From assembly GCA_963513935.1 (NCBI GenBank), contig OY740765.1, positions 147,213,830-147,277,829 on the forward strand: a DNA stretch of 64,000 nt, read 5' to 3'. The DNA comes from Aphrophora alni. Taxonomy: Eukaryota > Arthropoda > Insecta > Hemiptera > Aphrophoridae. Of the stretch, positions 25,886-39,600 are shown one piece after another. Positions within the stretch are counted from its first letter, which is position 1. Each line of letters opens with the position of its first letter. The notes beneath the pieces were generated by a model, which was given only the letters and a program-made list of their open reading frames with translations, was not told the origin of the DNA and ran no database searches. Position numbers and translations under genes: made by a program.

Positions 25886-28800
25886 TGTTAGTTTACAATA
25901 GGTTTTCCAATAAATTATTAACTATATCATCGATTTTAATTTAATACATATTTTTTTCGATCTAAATGCAAAGATAAAAACAATAAGCTATAGTTAAAAT
26001 GCACTACTACATAAAAAAATGATAGTAAAATAATAATTAGTGAGAGATTTTAACAATCAACAGAAGAAACTAAGAAAGTGATATAAAAATTATACTGTTT
26101 ATTTAGGTCTATTAATTAAAACCACATTGCAATAAAGTTGTTTTTTAACATAAAATATAATTTACAAACTACCATAGTTAAATAATAAATTGTAATAATA
26201 AAATTAAAAATTGTAAACAATAATTATAATTATACTAATGTGACACATGTACAATCATCCGTGATCCGCACAGGACACCAACAAATACTAGATACACAAA
26301 TTAATAACTAATAACAGACATGTACTTTTATGCAGCTAGCTATCTGAAGAGTGCAGACCTCTTGCATTAAAATGTCATAGCACCCACCTTACTTACTGTT
26401 GCTATAGCAACACCACAGTTAATAGTGGGGGAAGACTTCGCCTTTCTTCTGCAAAGACATGTATAGCAGGTTGCGGTCAAATAGGAGATGTAATGCTGCA
26501 ATGTTAACTCGTGTAAAAATAGTAATGATACATTCAAAGTAACATTTTAATTATAATTTTATATTTAAAATAATGACGAATATATGTAACTTTATATGGT
26601 AGACCTATAGAAATGTATTTTAATTTTTTTTGTCATTAATTCTTGGGCTTCACAGCTAGCCTAGAAAATACACCACTACTGGGCTATATATATCATTTAT
26701 AAAGTACATTTTAGTGTATTGTTTATGTTTCTCACTCACTGACCCCCAAAACTAAATAAAAACCAACCAAAATGTCAGTAAAAATTGAAAATAAACCATT
26801 GATACTGTCGTTAACAAAATATTTAGATATTAAAATAAATAGGGTTTAAACTTGCTTTGATTCTGTCGTAAACAAGTCCTCAGGGAAAATCGTATTTGAT
26901 TCAAATCAAGCTTTTAATGGTGGTCAAGGTTTATTTTTGTTCTTTTGCCAATTATACTTGAACCATATTTTTTGTTTCATTGAGAATTTGAATATGCAAT
27001 TGGGCCATTAATCTTCACATAGCATTTAAAGGAGTAAAAAAGACCTATCACTTTAGGAATTTCTAATGACTTCTTATCGAAATCGGTAGAGCCGATTTTT
27101 ATAAAATCATGTTTTATACAACCTCATAATCGATTTTGTTGTTTCTTACCGAAAATAAACAGACATTTTTGGAGAGATGGCAACCAAATATTCTTGTTTG
27201 GGTTTTTGGAGGCCATATTTGAGCAAAATTAAAACAAAATCGCAAGAACCGATTTTGAGAAAAATGTAATTAATTTTTTTTTTTTATAGTAGATACCAAA
27301 TGTTGAGTTAAAAAAAAAAGACCTGAGTTATGGCCAAATATAGGTCCTCGCACTTGGAATACTAATTTCTGTATAGTAGTTATCTCTCCCTTTAAATATT
27401 AAACATTGTGTGTGAGATCAGAAACTGAAGTATGGTACCATTCCCATATACGATACAATTGTTCCGGCCAGCCAATGCAAGCATCAATACACCCAAGTGA
27501 CAGATATAAATCACCTGAGTTACTAGTTTACTATTATTTTGTTCAAAAATAAATTTTTATTTAATAACATTTCGAATTTCAATGTATCGGAAACATAATT
27601 ACATTAAATGTACATATACCGTAGGGTGAAACAGACTTTTACCACTCCTTTTGCATCAGATTTTCAGCTACAAAAATTGTGTTAAATTAATTGTGTTGTA
27701 TATATATTTGGTTGAAAAATATTCTGTTCAGTGTATAGCCTAAATTGTGAAGGAAAAAGAGAATTACTTGGTTACACCCTTCTCTCAAATATGAATGATG
27801 TTATCACGTAGAAGCCATCTTGCCATTAAATCCTCACTACTACATTCGTGTTATCTGCTTAGTTAAGGTATGAGGTATGATTTAGAATAGTAAACAACTC
27901 CAAATATAAAAACTTCCATAACTCGAGATCTAGTTTTTAACTCGAGAACTTCCAGCTCTCGACATAAATATAAAGCGTTTGCTTTTTTTTTCAAGTCGAG
28001 CTAACTAGACCACAGTACAGACAGTGTGCTATTATTGTATACGAGCAATGTTCGTCCGCCGTTCAAATCATTATTAGGAATATATTAAAAAGGAAAAAAT
28101 AATTAGTCTTTACGAGCTTCATTGTCAAAATTACTTTTGTATTGTGAATTTTCATTTTCACCAAAATCTTGCTGGGAAAAAATTCCAGGCGGCCGACAAA
28201 ATTCAAGGATTTTCCCGATGCAAAAAATTCAAGTTAAATTCCCGATTTTCAAGGCTGCTCTGGATACCCTGCGTTATGATGAGGAAGCATACTACACATT
28301 TCATTACAGTTAGAAAATGCAGAGAAAAATGTAACAGTAAAAAAGATTTAACCATAATTTAAAACGTAAATATGAAAAGTTGTTGAGAATATTGAAAAAT
28401 ATTATTTTTCCTATATCATAATATTTTAAAAGTAATATCAATATAAAATAGGAGTGGTCTGATATAAACTGGTATCCAAAATTTAAGCCCCTAATATGTT
28501 GGACCTCGCAACAAATACTCGGCACTTTTATTTTCTCGATAAATGTAGTTAGTACCTATAGAGAATGTTATGATGGGGAATAATTAATTGATCTTGAGTT
28601 TTTCATAGAAATATCTGTTATGAGACGACTAAAAAGTATTTTTTTGGAATGATGTCTGTCTATAAATGACTGGACTAATTTTATCAAATATGATATTTGG
28701 ACATATTTTGATAATATTATCTTAATCTATTTTTAAGATAAACAATATGAGGTTATCTTTAATAAGATTAAACACAAAATTTGATTTTCTTAAAATCAGA

Positions 28801-29340
28801 TTTTGCTCAAATGAAGTCTCTAAAGACCCAAAAACAAAACATATAGGTCACTATCTCAACAAAAATACTGATTAGAGTCATATAGCTCATAAAATAATAA
28901 TTAACCAGACACAGTTTTAAGATCAAACATCTTAAAATCGAAACAGGAGTGAAATCTTGGTGGAATGTGGAGATTTATGATTCAAAACAATATGCTCAGC
29001 CTTACGTACAAAAAAAATAGGGTTCACAAATAAATTGCAACACCAAAGAAAATTTTAAGTTAACATTGCTAACATCAACCTATGGTAACTATCAAAGTGA
29101 TATATATATTGGCATGCTATTTAATTTATGCTATATTTTTGTGATACCATGTATCAATTTCAAACTGTCAGAATTGTGGTCAATTCTGTTCGACTATAAG
29201 AAAAGATTCATTAAGATTTGTGATAAAAAGTTTTTTTCTATTTATTATGGATTTCATTGGAAAAACAAACTGTCACCCTTATATCAATTATTTTTTATAC
29301 AAACCAATAAGATGATTGTTTACCATAACTTTACCTACTA
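23520..29340. other. Intergenic AT-rich DNA with degenerate repeats
   Basis: No convincing gene. Three stretches share an 'AGGGTRTCCA' or 'CAGGGTATTTACC' start with TTCAAGG/AATTTCAAGG-type interiors (24165-24350, 25143-25260, 28144-28272 on the minus strand); they may be ends of hAT-like miniature elements. A 45-base T run occupies 25839-25883. Two diverged tandem units of about 230 bp occupy 25380-25790. Confidence 0.45.
25839..25883 (+). repeat. Poly(T) tract
   Basis: Forty-five uninterrupted T residues; possibly the A-tail of a minus-strand retrotransposon, but no retrotransposon body was recognised next to it. Confidence 0.9.
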
Positions 29341-29635
29341 TTATTTATTTACATCTCTATGTTTGTACAATTCTAAAGGCGGTGGAGGTGGTGAAGTATT
29401 CCTAAAAAACTGAGTCGTGTGAGTTAACATATACTTTGTAAGTTGAATTAATGCTGTGTGTGCGATCAATTGTAAAACCAAAGCTCCAAAACCTTTGTAC
29501 AGTCCTGACGCACCTTCTTCACGTAACGCAGTCATATAACAATCTAAAGCTCCTTCATAATTTGTTAATATTGGTATCACTTCACAGCCGGAATCTAAAT
29601 TGTCAATAATTGTACGAGTACCTTGCAGATGTAAT
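29341..29635 (-). CDS. SLC25A46: SLC25A46 terminal exon
   Basis: Acceptor TACTTTTTCAG; one base completes Arg, then LHLQGTRTIIDNLDSG, NYEGALDCYMTALREEG, GLYKGFGALVLQLIAHTAL and a C-terminal extension with five prolines before TAA. The proline-rich tail extends a few residues beyond the usual family end. Confidence 0.95.
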
Positions 29636-32600
29636 CTGAAAAAGTAAAAATAACTATTAACAAATTTTCTTGCTAGTTTATACGCACAGAAACACAAAAA
29701 TATGTAAATTTGTGTGAATATATTTGTTTTATTGATTTAATTACATTTTAATTTTACCAATATATGAGGAGGATTGTTATAAAAATATTCAACATGATTT
29801 TTCCCTTGGAAACAAATGAAGTACAGGTGGTGGCTTAAGGTGAATGGTAGGTAATTTCATACACATGCGTGAGTAAATTTTCCTGCCTGCATAGAGATGA
29901 GGAGGTTTGTAAAAAAACTATTCAACCTGAAATTTTCCAATGGAAACAAATAAAGTACAGGTGGTGGCTTTTATACTCATGCATGAGTAAATTTTCCTCC
30001 CTGCATAGAGTTTCAGCATATCACTGAAAATGTTTACTTGGCGTTTGTAAATTTTCATTTTTTGTAGAAACTTTATGAAAGATTCAGCAAGCTTTTGGCA
30101 ATGATTCCATGGAATTATACAAATGGTACAAATATTTAGAAGATGGCTGCACATTGGTGGAAAGTGATTCGCATTTTAATAAGTTATAAAGTGGAGGATC
30201 ATGCATGAAAACTTCCAAGTGTCACTGACGGAGAATTTATGGATAAGGTGGGGATAAGCACCGTTTCGGTATATTCCATTTGAAAAATGATTTCTTGCAA
30301 AAAGTGTCTGCGAAAATTCATACTAAAATTCAAAACTCCTATCAATGAAGCAGAGAAGTAGCTCTGTCTGGAAATCTTGAAAGACATGGTGAACTCTGTG
30401 AACAGCAAACTCCGATTTCCTGAACACCTAGATCACTGGTGTTGAATTGTGAGTTTACAGATACGACCCAGAAACCAAGGCATAGTTAATAATAGTGTGT
30501 TTATTGTCTATATTATACATTTTTCAGAAAAGTGCAACAGCAGGGATAGTATTGGGATTGCATTTGGGTCACGATTTGGGTGGTCCGCGGATCTACTTTG
30601 GTAATGTATTACCGGGTCCCGATCGCGTGGTAAAATTAATTAAGTACACTGGGCGGATCTCAACTTAGGCTAGCCATTTTTGACAAGTATTACTAGAAAC
30701 TAATTTACTTAAAATAAGAGGATTACACTAATACCAATATTAATATTAACTACACTGTATTGCAACAACATGTCGGTCTATAGCAGGGCCTAACGTACCC
30801 GTGTATAGTTCGACTAATAATTATACGATATTCCAAAAGTCGCGATGCGCCCAGATATAAACCCAAGGGCCGAACGGCCCTATTCCTTTGGGTTTAGCAA
30901 GGCATAATAGAAATTTACCGCACTATAATATAATTAGGAGGATCGCTGAAGACGTCCTTAGTCACAGCTGTCTCGAGCACTACTCTGGTCTTATCAGCTG
31001 GCCGGGCGGATATGTCCAGATTCACGAAGGGGAGGGGGAGTAGTGGTAATCACCACAGTCACCCCCTCTAACCAAAAAAAAACCAAAAAAAAAGAAGCGC
31101 CGTGCGCGGGACGGGAGTGAAGGTATGGGGATGGGACAAGGTATAAAGTTAGTCAGTGTGAAGTGACATTGTCATAGTGGTCAGCTCGCGTAGAAAAAAA
31201 TTAAACGCGAACACTTACACGCGAAGTGCTCGCCCTAACGACTGTAACTTAGAACAAACTGGAAGCCTAAAAACCACTGAATGAAAGGGCAGAGTTGACA
31301 GTGAATTTTATAATTGGGGTAAAAGGAAGAACCGATATGGGTAAAGGAGAAAAAAAAGGAAGGGGGAAATCCTCCCCCGGTGCCAGGAAAAAAAAAATTA
31401 TAATTTTTTTTTTTTTTTTTTTTATATATATATACTAACTGTCTGGTCTGAAGGTGTACAACTTTCGTACAATATAATATAATGTAAATATGACTATATT
31501 TAATTTTTAAAAAAATTTATTTATTTTTTTGTACCCAGTTTTTTTTTTTTTTTTTTAACTGGGGTTACTTAGAAGGTAAGGTAGAAATAAACAGAAAGAT
31601 TATGCCGCGAAATGAGGCTGTGGAATTGAATGGGATTGCTATGGGATAGGATTAGCCGTACAATTGTTTATTAAAACTTAAACTAAAATTGGTTTGTTAA
31701 CAAAAAAAATTTGAAAATGGCTGATGGAAAACTGAGTAAAATGCAGGGTGGAAGAGAGTTTAGAGAAGTATGGTGTGCAGATTGGAAGAATAAACAAATG
31801 GGAATGGGTGAAAGAACAGGCAAAAAAGGTATATTAGTGAGCCACGCCTTAGGTAGTATAGTAACCGAGTCCCGGAGTTGTCACATGAAGCTCTTATCCA
31901 AACATTGTACATATTGGCACAGGAACTAAGAAATAGGTCTCCCAATTAAGATGCAATTCCCAGTAAACAGGTAGGAGGCACTGATGACGTCATTTATGAA
32001 TTGTTCACTGTAGCAGCCAAAAGAGCGTATAGGCAAAAATACCTTAATGTCATCCATTATAGCGAAGCGTAACCCTGGAGACTCTCTGGTACCTTTCTAT
32101 ATATTTGGCTTTAGGCGAGATTTGGCTCTGATTTTCATCCTGTTGATTTGGTTTTAAAAATGAAGAAGGTGGGTGGTTTAAAGAATCGGAATAGGATATT
32201 GATAACGAAAAATGAGGTGATGTTCACAAGTGGGTTTTGTAAGGTGTAGATCTGTAGTTTGGTTAAATTTCAAGGTTACTTACAGTCTCATTTTACAGGT
32301 TAAACGGTTCCTTATAAACTAAAAAAAAGTTTGTAATTAAAATTTTGTGTAACGGTGTCATTTTACAAGTTAAAGGATTCCTTATCAACTAAAAAATTAA
32401 GTTTGTAATTGTTACATTAAGTATGGTTGTGGTGAAGATGAAGGGTGCTTAATTATCTACGAGCCACTTATCGTTAAATTTTCATGTTTTTTTTTTTTTT
32501 TTTTTTTTACACTTTGTTTTATTTATTTATTTTTTTTTATTGTTTATATATAATTTTTTTATTTATTTTTATTATTTTTTTTGTGGCATTTAAATTACTA

Positions 32601-35600
32601 CAATAAATCGATGGGATAGGCAATCACAATACTGTTGCCCATGCCATGATTGTAAGACCCACGGACCAGATACTTAAAGAAAACAAATTCGTGATTTTCA
32701 CTAAAAATTAGTGGAAATACACTAGATATTAGGTGATAAATTGAACTTGGAATGATATCGCTTATTAGCGATAGAACCTATGAAATTTCAGCGGGTTGAG
32801 CAGAGGTTGTAGAAAAAAGGATTAAGAGTTGGTTAAGTGGGAAGTAATGGAATGAGCTACATGACCCTAACAATTACCCTAATTATAAATATAAATATAT
32901 ATCTGATACCAAATATATAACAACTTATGTTGAACTTGATCAAACACAAAAGGCAATTAAAATGCCAAAGAGAAAAGAAAACTTACAACTCGTCCTACAC
33001 TAACCATAGACAAAAATTAATACCAAACAACTATAAGAAAAATACGAATGCTTGACCACTGACAAACTTTTTAAATTTCGCTCATAGAACCAAAAATTAT
33101 TAGTAGGTCAACAAGAGGCTTAAGGAGTTGAAGGAAGGAAAGGGGGAGTTAGAGCTAGGTAAAGTCGCAGCAATAAGGTTCCTTGGCTTGGTCGGCATCG
33201 TGCTGAGGGGCGTTACAGCCGACCAAAAGCCAGAGGTCATACATATGCCGGTAGTTCTGGGATTGAAGTTACTTAACGAAAATTTTAAAAAAAAATTTTG
33301 CGCACATAAAGTAGGGGGGGGGGAACATTACACAATTGAATTAAAAAAAAAAATTGGTTAATGCCAACACCATTAATACATATAACCCACACAAATAATT
33401 AAACAATTTAATTCCTTAAACTAAAAAGACCAAGATTGGTGATAGAGAAAGAAAAAAAAAAGGAGGTAAGTGTAGTGTGTCAAGGGGTGGAATGTTTGAA
33501 AGGAAGTAAGGGTTTATAAGGATAATAATAAGGTGGGGGTATATAAATGAGTGATGAATGAGGTTTGAGAGAGGAAGCTCGGACTAACTCCGGATTAGTC
33601 GTTATGCAGTGCTTGGCGGATCGGTCGGGCGACCCAAGCGAGGGGAAGGCACCACAAAAAAAATATATATTGGGGATAGGAAAACAAAAAAGGCTCAAAA
33701 AAAACCAAATCCCCAAAAGTAAAAAAAAGTGTAATACCATTCCACTCACAAGGGAAGGCCGACAAACCCGAGGCTGCATTGAGCTTGCCCTCTCGTTGGG
33801 GTGGATAAAAAAAAGACTGACAACCCCTAAATGGTCCCATCCACCAAGGCGCCGTTTCGTAGAGGTGCGCCCTTAGCAAGGACGCACCTTAGCCATACTG
33901 GGCCCGCATGGTAGACAAAACCAGAATAGGGGGGGGTATGGAGTGAATGGTAATAGATGATATAGGGAAGGTGTTTTGAGTGATGTGACAATTATAAGAG
34001 GAAGAAGAAGGAAGAATTGAAAAAGAACTAAACTAATATCACCTAAGCCGGTTGAGACTGGCCCAAGTGTAGAGAAAAAAGTGTAAGGCGGTATATAGGG
34101 TGTAACACTACTATTTAATATTTGGGGTGGAAAAATCTCTTTAAGTGGGATATATGGGCTGTGCGAACCTGTCTACCAGAGGTGGGGTCGATTTAAATAC
34201 CGGTGAGGCCGTCCAATGAAGTCCGGGAGGCGGATCGAGAGTCTCGGAATTATAAAATAGATTTTAAAATGTCGAATATAAGGGAATTACCCTTGTAAGG
34301 GTGAAAAATGGATGCCATCGTTCAAAAAACACGAGTCTGGTAAATTCCGGTCGGCGGTCTCATCATGTATTGTCACTTCACTGGCTGTTAAGGTTGCTAG
34401 GAAAATATTAAATGTCTGAACAATTGAAATTTGGTGAATTTGGGTACGAATTTTAGGGAAAAACGGGAGTTTAAAAATGGAAATTGAACCGGCTGGGTTC
34501 ACCCGACGAATAAGGCGCAGGAGTGACACAAAATTGGACTGTAAATGTTCATGCCCTCGTCTCAAAACGTCGTTCGTACCGATAATAAGTACGACATGTG
34601 CAACCGGAAACCAGGAGTGACGATTATGTTTAATAAGGGCTTTGAGCCCTGGGACTGTGAGGCCGGAAAACCCACGGAAACGGATTGAGATATTCTGAAA
34701 TTTAGCTAATCTACGGACATGACTATCCCCCAGGACGGTAATTGAATGAGAGTCCCCGTCCGGGGTAGTATGAGACCGTACGATCATTAAAATATCGAAT
34801 TTATTATTATCATTGTAGGAAAATAATTTTTTTTGAATATTTATGAATATATCGAAAAACTGAAGGGGCTTTCGGAAATCTGTATGGTGAAAACATATGG
34901 CACATAAAGGGTTGGGTGGCCTGGGCAATAAAAAGACGCATAGGTATATAAATATAGGGGTTATAGGGGGGGGGGGTGTACACTAAATCTCGTTAAAATC
35001 GGGAACAAAAGAGAGTAAAGACAATAGCGGGGGTGGAGTAGGCTTAAGTTCATTAATATGTTTAAAAAAAATTATAAAATTAAATAATTAATTTAGAAAT
35101 TAAGGTTTAATAAATAAAGGAATGGAGTGAGTGTCTTCTGTGACCGTCAGTGCGGGAAAAAAAAAATTTTTGGAAAAGTTTCATCAACATCCTATTCTCG
35201 ATGTATGAGCCACTACGTTTGGTTAAATTAGCGTAGGGACCAGTAGAGATTGCTTCCTAATATTACCTAACTGATAGGCTAAAAGTTCGCTAAAAGAGCG
35301 ATATAAAATGTAGCGTCAATTAATCGGAAAAGTTATGCATAATACTCGTTTGTTTTAAATTAAATAAATCCTACATCTAACATTCGTAGTTTACAGTAGA
35401 AGATATTGAGAAAGGATTTCTGCCTACTGTGCGCTATCAGCTGTATAAGATAACAGGCAAGGTCGATAACCACTGTAAACTGGTTTGACGGGTCTAAACT
35501 GTCGTTTAAAGACGGAAATAAATTACAGTAGAACCTCTGTTAACCAGCCTCGGATTAACCGGTCCTCGGATTAACCGGCCTATATCGTAGTGTACTGGTT

Positions 35601-36619
35601 GGATGAGAGTTTCCGAAAATAAATTGTAATTGAAACACCAAAGCGGCGGCGATATCAAACGACTTTGTCGATAGCGGTATCCCAATGTTGGCAGCGTAAA
35701 AACACCGCGGTACTAAAGTGGCGGCGATATCAAACGACTTTGTCGATAGCGGTATCCCATTGTCGGCGACGTAAAAACACCGCGGCACCAAAGCAGCGGC
35801 GAGTCAAACGACTTTGTCGATATCGGTATCGCATTGTCGGCGGCACCAAAGCAGCGGCGAGTCAAACGACTTTGGCGATAGCGTATCCCATTGTCGGCGG
35901 CATAAAAACACCGCGGCATTGGCACCCCTCGGTATAGCAGACATACACAGACAAAAACGTTTGATAGGCCGCCTTTTTTCCACGAATCAATTTAGTATAG
36001 CCTACATTATGGAAAATATAACATTTCTTTTTCTTGGAAGCGTGTGTTGGTTTCTTTTGAGACGCGGTTAAATGTGTTAAAAGACTTGACAGAGGGGAAT
36101 CTGTAAAAAAGCTTTGTAGTGTTTATTTTTTTCATGTTTGATGTATAATATACATAACATAATATATACGATACATTTATGTACAATAAAATGAGTTGCA
36201 ATAACATCTTTATTGCATAATTTTTAGTGCTACCTAATTAAATAAGCTTTCTTTGAACGAAAACCGATTTTTCACGGGAGCCTCGGATTAACCGGTCAAA
36301 CGGGCAACCGGCCCGGGTGTCAGTCCCGACTAGACCGGTTTAGAGGGGTTCTACTGTACTAAAAACTACGTTATGTGAATTTACGCTGAAAAAAAATACA
36401 AGTCGTAACATAATTTATACATATTATATCTAAACATTCTAAACCTATATACTTTTATAATTAATTACCAAAATACACAATTATTAATAGATCGGTGAAT
36501 AAAAGAATGAAAACAAATGATTTAAATGAATTTACGTTTAACGTATGCGAACAGCGAAAGAGAAAGAAAAAAAATCTTTAATTAATTATTTTAAACGATG
36601 CAATACGTTATTTCCTTCA

Positions 36620-36663
<44 letters not shown>

Positions 36664-39600
36664 TATTTTTCTTCTGATTATTTTACAAACTAAAATATTT
36701 TAACAATAATTTAATAATGAAATTTATTAATTTTATACGGAAATAATTTTAAACTAGTAACTTATAACATGAATTAAATTTGGAGAATAAACAATAATAT
36801 TTCTAACTATAGATAAAAATTGTAATTAAATAGTTAACTCACCATTTTGCCAGACAGGATGTTAATAAAAATAGGCCGAATTTATATTGGTTACTTACCA
36901 TTTTATATACGCGGGGATAAAAATAAAAAGGTTAATTAGGAGTTATAATTAATTAGAGAGACGGAATTTAGATTTCGCGAAAAAAATGTTGTGCAATACT
37001 AAAAACGCTAAGGGTTAGTTTTATCTATAAAAAATAATAATTTAATTTACTGAAAATTTTATAAAACAAAATTTAGCAAAAAAGAAGACACGTGTGGCCA
37101 GCCATTCGAGACATGTCGCCCAGCGCACAAAAACCATATTAACTCGTAAAAATTAAGGTCTTTTATGAATATTTTTTGAATTTTTCGTTTAGATACGACC
37201 AAAAGAACCCGGAACACAAGACAAAGCCCTTTTCTCTGCTACCATTCTGCAACAGCATGGATAGTATTGGGATTGCATTGGGGGACGATTTGGGTGGTCC
37301 GCGGATCTACTTTGGTAATGTATTACCGGGTCCCGATCGCGTGGTAAAATTAATTAAGTACACTGGGCGGATCTCAACTTAGGCTAGCCATTTTTGACAA
37401 GTATTACTAGAAACTAATTTACTTAAAATAAGAGGATTACACTAATACCAATATTAATATTAACTACACTGTATTGCAACAACATGTCGGTCTATAGCAG
37501 GGCCTAACGTACCCGTGTATAGTTCGACTAATAATTATACGATATTCCAAAAGTCGCGATGCGCCCAGATATAAACCCAAGGGCCGAACGGCCCTATTCC
37601 TTTGGGTTTAGCAAGGCATAATAGAAATTTACCGCACTATAATATAATTAGGAGGATCGCTGAAGACGTCCTTAGTCACAGCTGTCTCGAGCACTACTCT
37701 GGTCTTATCAGCTGGCCGGGCGGATATGTCCAGATTCACGAAGGGGAGGGGGAGTAGTGGTAATCACCACAAAAGAAAATAAACAATAATTATATTAAGA
37801 ATAAATACATAATCAACAGAATCAAAAACAAAAGTCAACAGAATTTAAATATAATAAATTTAAAATAGTAATGAAACTTCTTTATTATAATACTACACTT
37901 ACGGCATGACCCAGAGGTCGTCTGCCAGGTTGCCAATTTTAACAAAAATATTTTTCCTTCAAAATTACAAGTTATAATTAAAATTCTAAAACAATTTGAT
38001 TTCTATATTTCAATTCTGTCAGTACATATTTTACGAAATTATACAATATTTTTCCTATTTAAAAAATTTATTACTTTCTGTACCTCCAGGACTCTGCTCC
38101 CAAAATGTCTCTAATTTAGCATAATGTTAAACATTTTAAAACCTAACCTAACAACGTGACGGATAATCAAAGTTCTATCAGATTTGATAAACAGATATTG
38201 GATAAACGAAGATAAAGATAAACAAATTGGATAAATGTGCAGTCCTGGACTGAGGCGGCAGCTTATCAGAGGATGGCCTGTGGTGGGTGACCTATGTCAC
38301 AGGTCTCCACTCTTGAGATCTTCAATAAGTAAGGTAAGTGAGGTTGAGTCCATCTTCAAGGACTAAGATGGCAATCATTCCTGAAGTATTTCCAGAGGCT
38401 AGGCTAATGGATAAACAGACGCTCTTGAGGAAACTTTGATAGATGAGCTGTTATCTGGTGCAGAATAATAGATAGCTCTAATTTCAGAGGACATATAGGG
38501 AAAAGGACTCACTGATTATCACATGTGGTAAGATTGGTACGAAGGAGTGGTTAGTTCGGATGGCTTCTAAGTTAAAAGCTGGAGGTGAGTTGGGAATGGT
38601 GGTGAAAGTGGGAGAGTATAAAGACCTCCTATTGACCACGAAAGTTAACTTGAGGATCTTAAAAGGCTAACTAAAAGGGAGAAAAAAAGATCTGATTACT
38701 GTGATAGGTGCTCAAAATCAGGGGCTGGTCATGAGTGACTGGATTATGATCAGCTGTGAGAGGTAGGATGATAGACATACCCTCGTTCTTGTCGGCATTG
38801 GATGCTCAGGGCTGGATAGAGAGTGTACCTGGGATTGGAACAGATACACCTGAAAATACTGCAAGGTAGAGACGATAAAGAGGGAAGGATCCTTCAGATC
38901 TACTTGCAGCATAATGGAACTGTGACTCCCATACTCTGCAAGTGATTTGTTGCAGAGAACATAGATGTAGTCTTGATATAGGAGCCTTGGAGACAAGATA
39001 AAGTCATTTGAGTCCCATTTAACTGAGAGTAATTAGGGGTAGGATAGAGTAAGCTCCTAATTGTCTTAATCCTAGAACATGTATTTTAACTAGTAACCGA
39101 TTAAATTGTTTGCCTGTTCAAGATTACTGTTCCAGGGACATAACGATGGTGAGGCTTGTGGTGAAGGACTCTGGAAGGATTTAATTACTAGCATCCACCT
39201 ATCTTCCATCAGATGATGGCAGTAGAACCCACAAAAGGAATGCAGGAGGAGTGAGGAGTATGCTAGCAGAGAAGGAACAGATTTTATCTTGGGCAATGAT
39301 TCCAATGCACATAACATGGTGTGGGGAAGCATGGACACGAATGTGAGTCACTTTTAGATTACATTCTCTCTTAAAGTTGTAGGTAATGAACCAACATTTG
39401 TTAACCGAGTCAGGTGAGAGGTCATTGACCTTATCCTGTGTAATAATTTAATGATGAATAGGGTACTTAACTGGCATGTCTTCTTAGAACCATCATTACC
39501 AGATCATTGCCTACCAAAGGATTGGTGATCTTAAGCTTGAGAAAATGACTTTTAGGAATCCCCGAAGAACAGACTGGATATCTTATAAAAATGACTTAGA

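Larger units (their letters stand above)
30533..37771. mobile_element. 7.2-kb element with 525-bp direct terminal repeats
   Basis: Bases 30533-31057 and 37248-37771 are near-identical direct repeats, differing mainly in the first 50 bp. Each starts TG and ends CA and is flanked by AAAG on both outer sides, fitting an LTR retrotransposon with a 4-bp target duplication. No gag, protease, RT or integrase is recognisable inside. The only intact ORF is a minus-strand SGNH hydrolase (34287-34928), and a Tigger miniature element (35526-36356) is nested inside. Alternatives are a large non-autonomous LTR derivative or a remnant of a tyrosine-recombinase (Ngaro-like) element, some of which carry such hydrolases. 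It sits in an SLC25A46 intron. Confidence 0.7.

Noticed and set aside
25143..28272. One hAT-like element bounded by CAGGGTATTTACC and CAGGGTATCCAGAG in inverted order
   Set aside because: The flanking eight bases do not match and no transposase is found between. The ends may belong to separate degenerate miniature elements.
33480..33879. Overlapping frames of about 95-105 codons on both strands
   Set aside because: No domain, odd composition with runs of A and K/F, and both strands open at once, suggesting chance in GC-shifted DNA.
36835..36900. Two minus-strand donor-like sites (CACCATTTTG / TACCATTTTA contexts)
   Set aside because: They lie inside the terminal-repeat element, and the flanking sequence does not encode SLC25A46 residues.
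37176..37382. 68-codon frame spanning the start of the right terminal repeat, with LGGPRIYFGNVLPGPDR
   Set aside because: The frame crosses the repeat boundary, and the same repeat at 30533 is in a different frame after a 1-base change. No domain is known, so it is probably noncoding.
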